Positions 13,001 to 24,120 of a stretch of 64,000 nt of DNA are shown here, in pieces (the first letter of the stretch is position 1; the number at the start of each line of letters is the position of its first letter). Made by a program: the position numbers and the translations under genes. A model generated the notes under the pieces. The model searched no databases. It saw only the letters and a program-made list of their open reading frames with translations, and was not told where the DNA came from. Source of the stretch: Caprella mutica (taxonomy: Eukaryota; Arthropoda; Malacostraca; Amphipoda; Caprellidae); assembly GCA_947561585.1 (NCBI GenBank), contig CANNZV010000869.1:1-64000 (forward strand), read 5' to 3'.

Positions 13001-13340
13001 TTGTGAGACATCAAAATATAGATTATTAAGTATTTTACATCATTCATTCAACAGACAAGTTCATTCAACTTAACTATATTTGGTTTTCATTATATATTTC
13101 CTATTTAATTTAGCTCAAATAACATTGCATATCAATACCACATGTTTATTTACTCTAGGTAAAGCCTGAATATTTCAATTGAAGTGAAGATATCTCCATT
13201 CAACTGTCAGTCTCTCCCTTTAGAATAATATTATTAGCATCAGATATCTCGTAAGTCAGATGTCATTACTCCGTTAATTAATGTGACAAACTGAAGACAG
13301 ATAACAGCATGCACGGTCTGACTATTAGGACTATACGGAT
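10033..13340. other. AT-rich sequence, no gene recognised
   Basis: About 3.3 kb without an array or convincing coding region. Apart from the short inverted-CCAAT copy at 11226, I see only AT-rich sequence with small AT runs near 12240. Confidence 0.55.
11226..11257 (+). repeat. Inverted-CCAAT motif, short relative
   Basis: Reads CTGTGATTGG, 11 bases, then GAGCCAATAACAG. ATTGG and CCAAT face each other as in the dispersed repeat at 2421, but with a shorter spacer and without the downstream ATTGGTCAGTTGAG block. It could be an independent CCAAT-box pair rather than a true copy. Confidence 0.4.
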
Positions 13341-14430
13341 GCATTAGGGAGATATTATACTCCTTTGGGGGCATTGGGAGATATACTCCTTTGGGGGCAT
13401 TGGGAGATATACTCCTTTGGGGGAATTGGGAGATTTACTCCTTTGGGGGAATTGGGAGATTTACTCCTTTGGGGGCATTGGGAGATTTACTCCTTTGGGG
13501 GCATTGGGAGATTTACTCCTTTGGGGGCATTGGGAGATATTCTCCTTTGGGGGCATTGGGAGATATACTCCTTTGGGGGAATTGGGAGATATACTCCTTT
13601 GGGGGTATTGGGAGATTTACTCCTTTGGGGGCAATGGGAGATATACTTCTTTGGGGGCATTGGGAGATATACTCCTTTGGGGGCATTGGGAGATATACTC
13701 CTTTGGGGGCATTGGGAGATATACTCCTTTGGGGGCATTGGGAGATTTACTCCTTTGGGGGCATTGGGAGATATACTCCTTTGGGGGCATTGGGAGATAT
13801 ACTCCTTTGGGGCATTGGGAGATATACTCCTTTGGGGGAATTGGGAGATTTACTCCTTTGGGGGAATTGGGAGATTTACTCCTTTGGGAGATTTACTCCT
13901 TTGGGGGCATTGGGAGATTTACTCCTTTGGGGGCATTGGGAGATATACTCCATTGGGGGTATTGGGAGATTTACTCCTTTGGGGCATTGGGAGATATACT
14001 CCTTTGGGGGAATTGGGAGATTTACTCCTTTGGGGGAATTGGGAGATTTACTCCTTTGGGGGCATTGGGAGATTTACTCCTTTGGGGGCATTGGGAGATT
14101 TACTCCTTTGGGGGCATTGGGAGATATTCTCCTTTGGGGGCATTGGGAGATATACTCCTTTGGGGGAATTGGGAGATTTACTCCTTTGGGGGAATTGGGA
14201 GATTTACTCCTTTGGGGGCATTGGGAGATATACTCCTTTGGGGGAATTGGGAGATTTACTCCTTTTGGGGAATTGGGAGATTTACTCGTGTCTGGGATGT
14301 ATTGGGAGATATACTCGTATAGGAGGATTGGTATTTGCAACTCCTTTTGGGGGTATTGGGACATATACTCTTATATATTGTCGACTGGTGGAGTATTGGG
14401 ATATCATTTGGTATGGCAGAGTACTGACTC
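13341..14430 (+). repeat. 26-bp G-rich tandem array
   Basis: About 36 regular copies of a 26-bp unit with core gggggcattgggagatat followed by a pyrimidine tail, then several diverged copies from 14280 to 14430. Substitutions are mostly cat/aat/tat and gatat/gattt. The unit lacks stops in all three forward frames and its length is not a multiple of three, so every frame cycles through the same peptide. The 301-387-codon frames here are therefore artefacts. Each unit has a G5 and a G3 run on the plus strand. Confidence 0.98.
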
Positions 14431-15381
14431 TACTCGTATGCTCATCAAGCCGTGTCCACACAATCAATCTTATCTCTGTACCTCATTAATCACCAACACA
14501 AAAGCATACGAACACAAACACATTGTGTGTCCACACTATTATAGGAAGAATTGATCAAAACATCTTTAGAGATCTAACGTAGGTGAACATTCATAGAAAA
14601 GTAATATGCAACACTCCAATGTCGACGAAAAGGCATTCTATGTGATTCTGTATATCAAATTAGTATCCTATCATTCTTACTTCAAACTATCACAATCTGT
14701 TACGTATGTATAGGTTTATACATATGAATGCAGATTTAAAATTACATTATTTTCAGATTAAGAACTGGTTTGGTAGGATGATATAAAAGGTGTATATGTA
14801 GCCTGAATGTTCATTGATGTGTGAAAGGTATTGCCTTCAATAAGACATATTGAAGCTCATCATACACAGTTTACTATCACTATAAGTATTCAAAATGCTT
14901 GTTTAGAAACCAAAATTCGACAATTGATGATAGGTAACATCGCGAGTAGTAAAATACACCGGAATAAAAAATAAAATAGTCGGAATGAAATCTTTATGGC
15001 AAAAGTCTTTATACCATTCAGTTAATGAATGAACATATTTAATGAAGAATTGGAACTGTACACCATTTCGAGTTGAATGTTTGCAGCGAAAACGAATGTT
15101 CAATATTTTATTGAATAGAAAAAAAAAAGTTTTTTATTAGACAGGGTTGCAAATATATATCACTATATCATTTAGAAAGAACTTAGTAAGTCAATGTGAC
15201 AATGTTTATTGAAAGAAAAAAAGATATTTGTAATAGCCTTGATCAAAGGACGAGGAATTTTCACTTATTTCACACACAAAATTTTCACCTATGGTCAACA
15301 TCAGCAATTCTCCTTTCATTTGAACATAAAACGTTGGTAGGGCTTTGAGAAGCACATGCAGTTCGCCACTGGTAACAACAG
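14431..15381. other. AT-rich sequence, nothing recognised
   Basis: No repeat array or coding signal was seen. Confidence 0.55.
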
Positions 15382-15460
15382 TATGTCTCATAACTCCTGA
15401 TTGGTTCAGTCTTTTACGGCTCAGCTAATCAGGTGCAATCTTACCAAAGGTTTTATGAGA
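15382..15460 (+). repeat. Dispersed inverted-CCAAT repeat, copy 2
   Basis: Closely matches 2421-2500, including ATGTCTC, CTCCTGATTGGTTCAG and a CTCAGCTAATCAG right arm in which the CCAAT has become CTAAT. It runs directly into the 26-bp array, whose unit corresponds to the 3' part of this repeat. Confidence 0.85.
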
Positions 15461-15954
15461 GAAATGCTGCTATTGGTCAGTTGAGAGAAGTGCTGCCATT
15501 GGTCAGTTGAGAGAAGTGCTGCCATTGGTCAGTTGAGAGAAGTACTGCTATTGGTAATTTGAGCGAAGTGCTGCTATTGGTCAGTTGAGAGAAGTTCTGC
15601 CATTGGTCAGTTGAGAGAAGTACTGCTATTGGTAATTTGAGCGAAGTGCTGCTATTGGTCAGTTGAGAGAAGTTCTGCCATTGGTCAGTTGAGAGAAGTA
15701 CTGCTATTGGTAATTTGAGCGAAGTGCTGCTATTGGTCAGTTGAGAGAAGTTCTGCCATTGGTCAGTTGAGAGAAGTACTGCTATTGGTAATTTGAGCGA
15801 AGTGCTGCTATTGGTCAGTTGAGAGAAGTACTGCTATTGGTCAGTTGAGTGAAGTACTGCTATTGGTCAGTTGAGAGAAGTGCTGCTATTGGTCAGTTGA
15901 GAGAAGTGATGCTATTGGTCAGTTGAGAGAAGTGCTGCTATTGGTCAGTTGAGA
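15461..15954 (+). repeat. 26-bp array grown from the CCAAT repeat
   Basis: Exactly 19 units of 26 bp, core gctattggtcagttgaga. Each carries an ATTGG (inverted CCAAT). Units beginning gaagttctg, gaagtactg (with aatttgagc) and gaagtgctg alternate as a 78-bp higher-order unit at 15591-15824. A single equivalent unit exists in copy 1 at about 2500-2527, so the array looks like an expansion of the 3' end of the dispersed repeat. Confidence 0.96.
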
Positions 15955-15974
15955 GAATGAGTACATGTGCTTCT

Positions 15975-16097
15975 CAGGTGGCAATGATTCTCGGGCAAAT
16001 GTTGTCCCAATATTGCAAATGTTGTCCCAATATTGCAAATATTGTCCCAATATTGCAAATGTTGTCCAAATATTGGGCCAAGAAAAATTGCTACCTG
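15975..16097. mobile_element. Short TIR element, copy 2
   Basis: The left end CAGGTGGCAATGATTCTCGG pairs with the reverse complement of the right end, CAGGTAGCAATTTTTCTTGG. The interior is three to four units of aatgttgtcccaatattgc, a variant of the 22-bp repeat at 5149. It begins 20 bases after the preceding array. Confidence 0.75.
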
Positions 16098-17634
16098 GGT
16101 TTAACTATAAAAACATATGTTTCATGCAACAACAAGATTGATGTTCAAGAAAACAGATATAGTTTTTAATGATAGAAATGTTACGCATAGTTTTTTATGC
16201 GATATTGCCTTTCCTATCAACAATACTATCAATTCCATCAATAGTAGTAACTAATATAACTTATCATAATTAAAATGGCACTGTTTAATTTTGAATTGAA
16301 TGCATTGAACATGATGAAAATATTAGTACAAAATATGAATTGAAATCGCTCATGTTTAATTAAATTGTCCAGTGAATCAAAAGTACTTTTAATTGAAATT
16401 ATTAAGTGACTTGAAAGTGTATTGCAATTAAAAAGATCTGAATTATTTCCATCTTATTTTAATTGAAATAATCAGTTGTTTTTACTATGTGGCTCCAAAA
16501 TGATACATAGATAAAGTGCTCTCCTATTTCAAATGAATAGATATTAGTAAATAAATGTAAATTAATGCACACTCTGTTTCATATAGTTTATAAAACTATG
16601 TTTTATCTTATAAATCATTGTACATAATTTAAACTAAAAACACCATTGCAATTAAACTTTAATCTACCTTCTTTAATAAAGTGGAGGTCGGATAAAGTTG
16701 ATGTGCAAACTGTATGTCGAAATTACGATCTTAGATTTTAATTTGGTAAAATTAGCCACTTGTGATTCATGTGATTAATACAATTATTTATAATATGCAG
16801 GGGTAAGTAGATCGAGCATCTAGCTATTTTCATAACGACTGTCTTTAATATTGATCGCATCGATCACAATTTCATACAATATCGTCGTAAATAGCATAGA
16901 CTAAAAATATATTTAATATTTATAATATATTACAATTTTCTTTTTCAAATTCTTGCGTTTTGTTTATTTTAATTATAAATTGTATTTTTGTTACAGAAGA
17001 TTTCAGTGTGGGAGGTATGTAATAAATCCCTTTTTCTCGATCTTATTGATTTGAGGAGGTTGTTATTTTTGGAATTGATTTTATCTATTATATATAGACA
17101 GAAGATTAAAGAGTACAATAGAAGTATCTCATCATCGTACACAATAATGTTGGTTAGATATTTGCATGGTGCGATTTAACAACTGCAAACTGCAGTTTCC
17201 ACAGAATCTGGAAGTCCTGAGCAGTATTTTGAAGGGTAGCTTCTGTTTGTTCAATATTAGGAATTCCGCTAGAAATCTCGGTCATTTCTTTGCCAGTTTT
17301 CTTGCAGGTTTTCTCTCGTAGCAAATTACGCGACTCAGAATACTGGAAAGAGAACTATAAATCTGAGGCTTTGTGGGAATTTATTTGATTTCACAAGGAG
17401 TAAGACTAATCTGAGTTGACAGTACGCCTTATTCCTCAGTTTAATGTAATAAGCAGAGGTAACTCTCTAATGCATTGATGTGTTGTACTTGGATTTTATG
17501 CTAAGAATTATACTGGGATAATATATCAATGTAGTATGGGATAAAAATTTATAATTATCAATTTTTTTGATCTATTTTTTGGTTTACAGGTAATTTCATA
17601 GGAATACAATTAGTTATCATGGGTGAAAATGATG
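16098..17634. other. AT-rich sequence with one splice-site-like pair
   Basis: No array or conserved coding was found. At 16981-17020 a pyrimidine-rich acceptor-like tract ending in CAG at 16996 is followed 18 bases later by a donor-like GTATGT at 17015. This could be a microexon but is unproven. A short palindrome AAACTGCAGTTT lies near 17188. Confidence 0.4.
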
Positions 17635-17705
17635 GTGGGCCATAGAAGATTAAGAAGACTCCATCTTCCATGGGCCCACTACAACTTAGTTATTTGGTAA
17701 GTTGT
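17635..17705. repeat. Foldback repeat, copy 1, with second hairpin
   Basis: GTGGGCCATAGAAGAT at 17635 pairs with ATCTTCCATGGGCCCAC ending at 17679 around a 12-base loop. Immediately after it ACAACTTA and TAAGTTGT (17681-17705) form a second hairpin. Relatives lie at 39065-39104 and 63444-63486. Confidence 0.75.
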
Positions 17706-18196
17706 AACGATTTATTTATTCGAATTGTCTACAATATTGATGAGTTATACAAACTACTCATATTGATGCTCAAATATTTTTCTTGTATTCACTGTAATCA
17801 TAATTTCCCAATCTTGTGGAAAGATTAAAATATAATCTTTTGCGTTTTACTGAACATTTTTCCTTAATGGAAATATAGCGCCCTTTAAATAAATGAATGA
17901 AGAGTCTTTAAGTTTGTAATCTGTGCTCTTTTTGATCCTTTGAAGGGCGAGTTTATTGATTAAAATTCTCGATGAGTTTTCTCCCTTCAATACATAAGGT
18001 AAGCACGTGTCAAAGACATGCACTGTCGCTGTGTTTATTTATTTACGAAACAGGTTGATCTTTTCTTACGGTAAAATGTCAAGTATCACACATAAGTGAT
18101 GGAATTATTTTGTCGAGAATGTTTAACGAATGGCAATAAATTTTGTCAAATTACGGTTTGATTCACGTAGAATCATTTTTATTCGTATCATTTATA
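17706..18196. other. AT-rich sequence, nothing recognised
   Basis: No feature could be supported before the Tc1-like element begins. Confidence 0.5.
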
Positions 18197-18409
18197 TAAA
18201 CTGCGTCCATCGCTTTATTGCAGATCACTATTTTGTGAATAATTTCAATAATATTAATCGCACAGTTGTGAAACTTTGGTCACTGGAAGACTGCTTCTAT
18301 GTTAGTATCTTGCTGAAATATTTTTTGAATCCATGGGAAAATTGGAAAGTTATGAACGTTTATGTATTTTGAAGGCATTTTAACTGTCCATCGCTTTATT
18401 GCAGCTCTG

Positions 18410-18720
18410 TGAAAAAGCCAAAAAATGGGCGATTAACTTCTACCGAGAGGGTAGAAATTGTAGCAGGTCCTGCAGAAGGGAGGACTCTTCTATATTTAGC
18501 TTTATAACTTGGAAGTGATAAGAGAACAATAGTTTATTTTGTGGAAAATCCCGACACAAACCCAAGGAGAGATGAGGGTAAGAGAAAAAGAATTTCCTCT
18601 CGAAATATGCGAAAAATACGCAGGCAGGTCATAAGGCAGCTAAATGATACTAGTGCCTCCGTTTTTGACAAGGCTATCATTGGTCTTACGTCAAAACAGT
18701 CCTGATGTAATGTCTCAAAT
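18410..18720 (+). pseudogene. Inverted copy of Tc1-like transposase N-terminus
   Basis: The plus strand reads NGRLTSTERVEIVAGPAEGR near 18426, then RRDEGKRKRISSRNMRKIRR near 18570 and FDKAIIGLTSKQS near 18665. This is a helix-turn-helix N-terminal region with the basic GRxR-like segment of Tc1-like transposases. It ends before any catalytic residue. The same sequence, about 88% alike by eye, lies on the minus strand at 19240-19545 as the start of the full relic gene, so this is a duplicated and inverted gene start. Confidence 0.8.
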
Positions 18721-19550
18721 GAAACGGTCAGAAATGTTCAATGGGGCTTAAGATCAGAGAACAGGGCAATCAAGTCATGTGAGTCTCTCACTTGATGCCC
18801 AGAGATGTGAGGAAAGAAGTTGTAACCCTTAAAGCATGAGATTGTTCGAAGTAATGCAAGAAAATCATCTTTTGCCAACGAGGTAATTACAAACTATTAG
18901 GCCAAGGGAACAAGTACTCAACAAAAGAGGCAATGTAGAATTGGATTGTTAGGTTTACACCCTCTGGTACTCGGAGAGGGCCAATTAACGTTTCAACAAT
19001 GATGCCCGCTTAAAACATAAAGCCACAGCCTCCTTGTTGACGACGAAACCAGTGTGGATAAACAGCTCCAGTAGGATCCAAACTTTAACCCAACCATCCA
19101 GACAATCAAGTGTGGCTCTTTCCTCATCTGTTAAAAGAACAAGTAGGAAGTTTGTTTTCATGTAATTCTGTGTACATCTAATGCCTTTTTCATTTTGGGT
19201 CTTGTCCATAGGAGGCCTGGAAATGGGCTCCAAGTTCCTTGTCATCTCATTTAAGACACTGTTTGGACGAATAACCAATGACAGCCTTGTCGAAAATTGA
19301 GGCACTAGTGTTATTTGGCTGCCTTATAACCTGCCTGGGTAGTTTTTGCATATTTCGAGGGGAAAAAGCTTCTCCTCGTACCCTCATCTCTCCTTGGGAT
19401 GGTGTCAAGATTTTCCACAATAGAAACTATTTTTCTCTTATCCCTCCCAAATTCATTAGCTAAATATAGAAGAGTCATCCCTTCTGCAGGACCTGTTACA
19501 ATTTTTACTTTCTCGGTAGAAGTTAATCACCCATTTTTTGGCCTTTTCAC
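18720..19550 (-). pseudogene. Tc1-like transposase relic
   Basis: Read on the minus strand from about 19545: MGD then LTSTEKVKIVTGPAEGMTLL (N-terminal helix-turn-helix region), a basic RRSFSPRNMQK block, then DEERATLDCLDGWVKVW near 19120 (first catalytic aspartate context, family DExxxTLDGPDGW). After a shift it continues HWFRRQQGGCGFMF (family FRRQQGGGGVMVW), AGIIVETLIGPLRVPEGV near 18990, a damaged QDNAPSH region near 18860, and a decayed WPxxSPDLxPIE block near 18760. Stops and shifts are numerous. The gene occupies most of the element at 18199-19760; its far 3' end is replaced by the inverted N-terminal copy. Confidence 0.85.
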
Positions 19551-19762
19551 AGAGATGCAATAAAGCGATGGACAGTTAAAATGCCTTCAAAATACATAAA
19601 CGTTCATAACTCTCCAATTTTCTCATGGATTCAAAAAATATTTCAGCAAGATACTAACATAGAAGCAATCTTCCAGTGACCAAAGTTTCACTACTGTGCG
19701 ATCAATATTATTGAAATTATTCACAAAATAGTGATCTGCAATAAAGCGATGGACGCAGTTTA

Positions 19763-22700
19763 TTATCTCTTTATCATCATATAATATATATTCCCTATTC
19801 GTCATCCATTGTAAATACATTCATAATAATGAGCCTACCATTATATTTAAATGGAAGTACGTACGAAATATTATTACTGCTACCAATTTATTGTTTCCTT
19901 TATATTATCATCAAAAGCTTCGGGCATACTGACGAACTATTCTATTATTATACTATAGATTATGATCGTCATATAGATTGGCAACGAATAGATATTGTTA
20001 TTTTCCGACCTAAACGGTAGGTAATTAATATAACATGTTCACTTTGCTTGTTCTTGCATTCTCTGTGATGATTTTTATGTAATTAACTCTAGATTAAATT
20101 GATCTAGCTTGTTTATGTAATATTTTATATTTTTCTATATTTTACTATATAAAAATGTATATTTCTTCATTCGATTTCAACATCATGAATATCATTAATC
20201 ACAAATATAGATCAAATTCATCTACATTATTCAGGTACAGAATGTTGCATGTCTCTAACCTCAATTAGTTAGGGACAGAGTGACTGTGAAATGTATCATT
20301 TGAGCCACTATCACTCACTGAAATATCACATCACTTCAATCTAACGGCATCATACCTCCATCTAAATTATAACAAGTAGAAAATCCAATAAAGTGAGCCA
20401 TGTTAATTTAATGACTCCCCCCATTAAAGCTGGCAAGGGTAACTGATCACTTGCTGTACACTGCCCTAATTCCGGGCAACAGAGGGATAAATCGAGGGGG
20501 TGTTTGGGCAGGCTTTCTCTGCCCCGCACTGCTCTTCAATAACATCATTTCAAGGGATTGAGCTTGTTTCTGTTCGACCAATAGGGATCAAACGCTTGAC
20601 GTGTAATTGATATTTCGAATAGTGCGCTAGATTGTTATTAATTGAACACTGCTAACTCCAGTATTCAAATTAATGGAACATTTGGAATATTTAATAACAT
20701 ATTTAAATTATTCACGTGTATTATTGATGTAGAATATTTTATTGACACGCATAGTTAAATTTGATAAATATTATTAATTTTGAATATTTAAAAACAAGCG
20801 TATTTGAAATATTATTGATGTAGAATATTTATTAACAAACATAGTTAATACCATCAAACTGTTATTGATTAATAAGAGTCATATGATATATTTCTATTCA
20901 TGTACTATATATCAAGTGATGTGATATAACACTCTGACTTGAATATATCGACTTTACGAATAGTTTTAATATTCAAATGGAATGTTAATTACTATGTTAT
21001 TTACAAATCTAAGTAAATTAGAAGTATGCAAGATATCAGTTTATTATGACGGAGACTTTAAATAAAAACATTGTATGTATTAATTTTATTAATAAAACTT
21101 AATTGAATTAATATAAATAAAAGTATTTGTATTAAGAAAAATGTATTAATAAATATATATTTAATTGTAATTAATAAATACAGTGTATTTATAAATTCGA
21201 TAATAATTATAATGGAATAACAATTTCTTAAATATCTTACTGAAAATATGTGCATTTCTGCTTAATTTTATTAATTCAATTAAACAAAATTTTAAATTAT
21301 AAGCTTCTTTCTATACCTTTTTTTCACGATGTAGACAAAATTGAAGGCAATTAACGAAAAATATATCACATTATCACCACTCTTAGCACTGTAACATTTT
21401 AAATAATAGTCTTTAATAACTTTTTCGATGTTGAAGTATACAGCATGTGATAGGAAATAAGATACAGTAAATCTACAACTATTTTCCAAACTATGGCAAT
21501 AAGCCTATCAAAATTAGGGCTATTTCATTATGCACCAGTTATCGAGCAGCTTATCCACATTAACCAATTCAGCTTTAAGCCAAATCCACCAATAAATGGT
21601 AATAAAGGCTAATAAATTAAATAATAAAGTATTTACTGCACTGGGTATGAATTAGGTTCAAATGAGACACTTTGCCACGCGTTTGGCTGGCATTTTAATA
21701 TATTTCACTCACTGGCACAGACACACACCGTATAACCTCCTCACGTCACTGCTAAAGCTGTACTGAATGACGTACCGTCAGGTTAAGAAATTGCTACATT
21801 TTAACTTGTACGTAGGAATAACATTGTAATGCGTGATAGTACCACTTACTAATAATTACATGAATGCTGTAATTTATCGAGAGCGTACTATTTTACAGGT
21901 AATTCATCGAAACAATTATGCTATGAATGCGAGTGTGTTATGAAAATATAATAAATAATTCTATCGAGTAACATGCTCATCAATATTGAATGAAAATTGA
22001 TATGAATTTATTGAATATAAAAAAAGATTTCTTTAAAATTAAAATTATGTCTAATGTGAAATTAATGATATGGAAAGAATAGCGAATTACGTTAATACTT
22101 TATTTAATATGTATAAAATATGTTCTATCTCTACACATATAGATATAATTCAATAATATATATGCTATAAATTATTATAACTATAATATTTAATATAAAA
22201 AATAATCATAGTGCGTGATCAAATTAATGTGAGTAATAATTCATTGTGTCACATTATCTGCTATAATCCGTCAATCAATCACATATTACGAGTAAAATGC
22301 GATTATAAGTCTATGGAGATTACAAAGAATATTTCACTTACTTTTAATATTTAGTTAAACTGATATTAATATAATTATTCGAAAATTCTGTATATCTAAG
22401 TATTAAAATTAAATTGAATTTATTCATATTCATTCAATATACTCATTATGGTATAATTAGTTCATTATGAATAAAAGTAATTGAAGAAGAAACCACAATG
22501 AGTTACTACCTAAAATATTAGCGTTACTCTGAATATTGTATTTGTACCTTAAATAATATCAATACAATTTGCTCTGGTTAAAAGATATAATTATTGCAAG
22601 CGCAGAAAATTGAATGTTATGAAAAGAATAACTATTTTTCACTTAATTGTACTAAATATTATTTGTTATCAATATGTAAAGCTATTCTGAATGATGTACA

Positions 22701-22781
22701 GGAGAAATACACAGTAAAAGATTTCAAAACAATAATAATTATCATTAATATGTTTAAATAAGTTCTAATTGGCTTATAATT
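19763..22781. other. AT-rich sequence with two GC-richer islands
   Basis: Mostly AT-rich without genes. Two patches stand out by composition, about 20400-20600 (runs of C and G, TTCCGGGCAACAGAGGG) and about 21650-21800 (CACGCGTTTGGCTGGC, TGACGTACCGTCA). Neither has an open frame I recognise; they could be conserved non-coding or regulatory DNA, which the sequence alone cannot show. Confidence 0.4.
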
Positions 22782-22856
22782 TTCTTCTCTCTCCACATTT
22801 TCACTTTTTCCCTCCACCTTTCCATTTTCTTCCTCCACATTCCCCTCCACAAAACT
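22782..22856. repeat. Pyrimidine-rich degenerate repeat
   Basis: Nearly pure pyrimidine plus-strand tract with repeated ctccac and cattttc pieces. Confidence 0.7.
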
Positions 22857-23326
22857 AACAATTAACATTTCCCTTAATGAAAATAAATAATAATAATAAG
22901 GTCTTCCATAAACAACTACAAACTAAAATATAAACTGTTTATTTTTCGTACTATACAAATATGATAGTAAAAGCACAATAGCTTGCAAATAGTTATCCTA
23001 TTTAATCAAATATTACTCATTAAATTCTTCAATTAATTTCAGATTAATTATTGTATCAATTCAGATAATATTAATGTAATATTGTAATTATAATCGACTG
23101 ATAATTCCTATCAATTAATTTAAAGGTTATAAATATAAATGACATATAATCAATAGTCATAAAATATAAACAAAATACATATACTACATCAAAGTTCAAG
23201 CTTTAATTTTCAACACAATGTACCGATATAATTAACTTGCGCTGTAATGTAAGGTGAATTTGAAGACATTTAACCTTTTATAAAGTCACCTTTGAAGTAT
23301 TAGAAATATTAGGCGTACTAATGAAC

Positions 23327-23395
23327 TACTGCAATAATTTAATGCAATAATTTAACTGCTATAATTTAATGCAATAATTTTAGTGCACTAATTTT
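23327..23395. repeat. Degenerate tgcaataattta repeat
   Basis: Four to five imperfect copies of tgcaataatttaa just before the 15-bp array. Confidence 0.75.
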
Positions 23396-23440
23396 ACAGC
23401 AGTGTGATTATCAGTAAAAGGCTTTGCAGTATTATCAACT

Positions 23441-24120
23441 GGTCACTGTTACTGCAGTGACTGTTACAGCAGTGACTGTTACAGCAGTGACTGTTACAGC
23501 AGTGACTGTTACTGCAGTGACTGTTACAGCAGTGACTGTTACTGCAGTGACTGTTACAGCAGTGACTGTTACAGCAGTGACTGTTACTGCAGTGACTGTT
23601 ACAGCAGTGACTGTTACAGCAGTGACTGTTACAGCAGTGACTGTTACAGCAGTGACTGTTACAGCAGTGACTGTTACTGCAGTGACTGTTACAGCAGTGA
23701 CTGTTACAGCAGTGACTGTTACAGAAGTAACTGCTATTAAAGTGACTGTTACAGCAGTGACTGTTACAGCAGTGACTGTTACAGCAGTGACTGTTACAGC
23801 AGTGACTGTTACAGCAGTGACTGTTACAGCAGTGACTGTTACTGCAGTGACTGTTACAGCAGTGACTGTTACAGCAGTGACTGTTACAGCAGTGACTGTT
23901 ACAGCAGTGACTGTTACTGCAGTGACTGTTACAGCAGTGACTGTTACAGCAGTGACTGTTACAGAAGTAACTGCTATTAAAGTGACTGTTACAGCAGTGA
24001 CTGTTACAGCAGTGACTGTTACAGCAGTGACTGCTGTAACAGTCACTGCTGTAACAGTCACTGCTGTAACAGTCACTGCTGTAACAGTCACTGCAGTAAC
24101 AGTCACTGCTGTAACGGTCT
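23441..24120. repeat. 15-bp array with terminal orientation switch
   Basis: About 39 copies of gtgactgttacagca run in one orientation to about 24028, then about six copies run in the opposite orientation. The switch is a perfect odd palindrome centred on the G at 24029. An acagaagtaactgctattaa variant block occurs at 23721 and again exactly 240 bp (16 units) later. The unit length is a multiple of three and the unit lacks stops, so the 223-244-codon frames on both strands are artefacts. Confidence 0.97.

Larger units (their letters stand above)
18199..19760. mobile_element. Tc1-like element with IR/DR ends, foldback form
   Basis: The ends are inverted (AACTGCGTCCATCGC at 18199; its complement ends at 19760) and both are flanked by TA. 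Each end carries two direct copies of the GTCCATCGCTTTATTGCAG site, an outer one at 18205 and an inner one at 18386, mirrored on the right near 19570 and 19750. This is the IR/DR organisation known from Sleeping Beauty-type Tc1 elements. The roughly 185-bp outer arms differ at only a handful of positions. Inverted similarity continues inward to about 18730 and 19240, because the left half also holds an inverted copy of the transposase N-terminus. Confidence 0.88.

Noticed and set aside
13365..14554. Three overlapping plus-strand frames of 301-387 codons and minus-strand frames
   Set aside because: They are translations of the 26-bp stop-free array in cycling frames; every frame gives the same LGDLLLWGHWEIYSFGG-type peptide.
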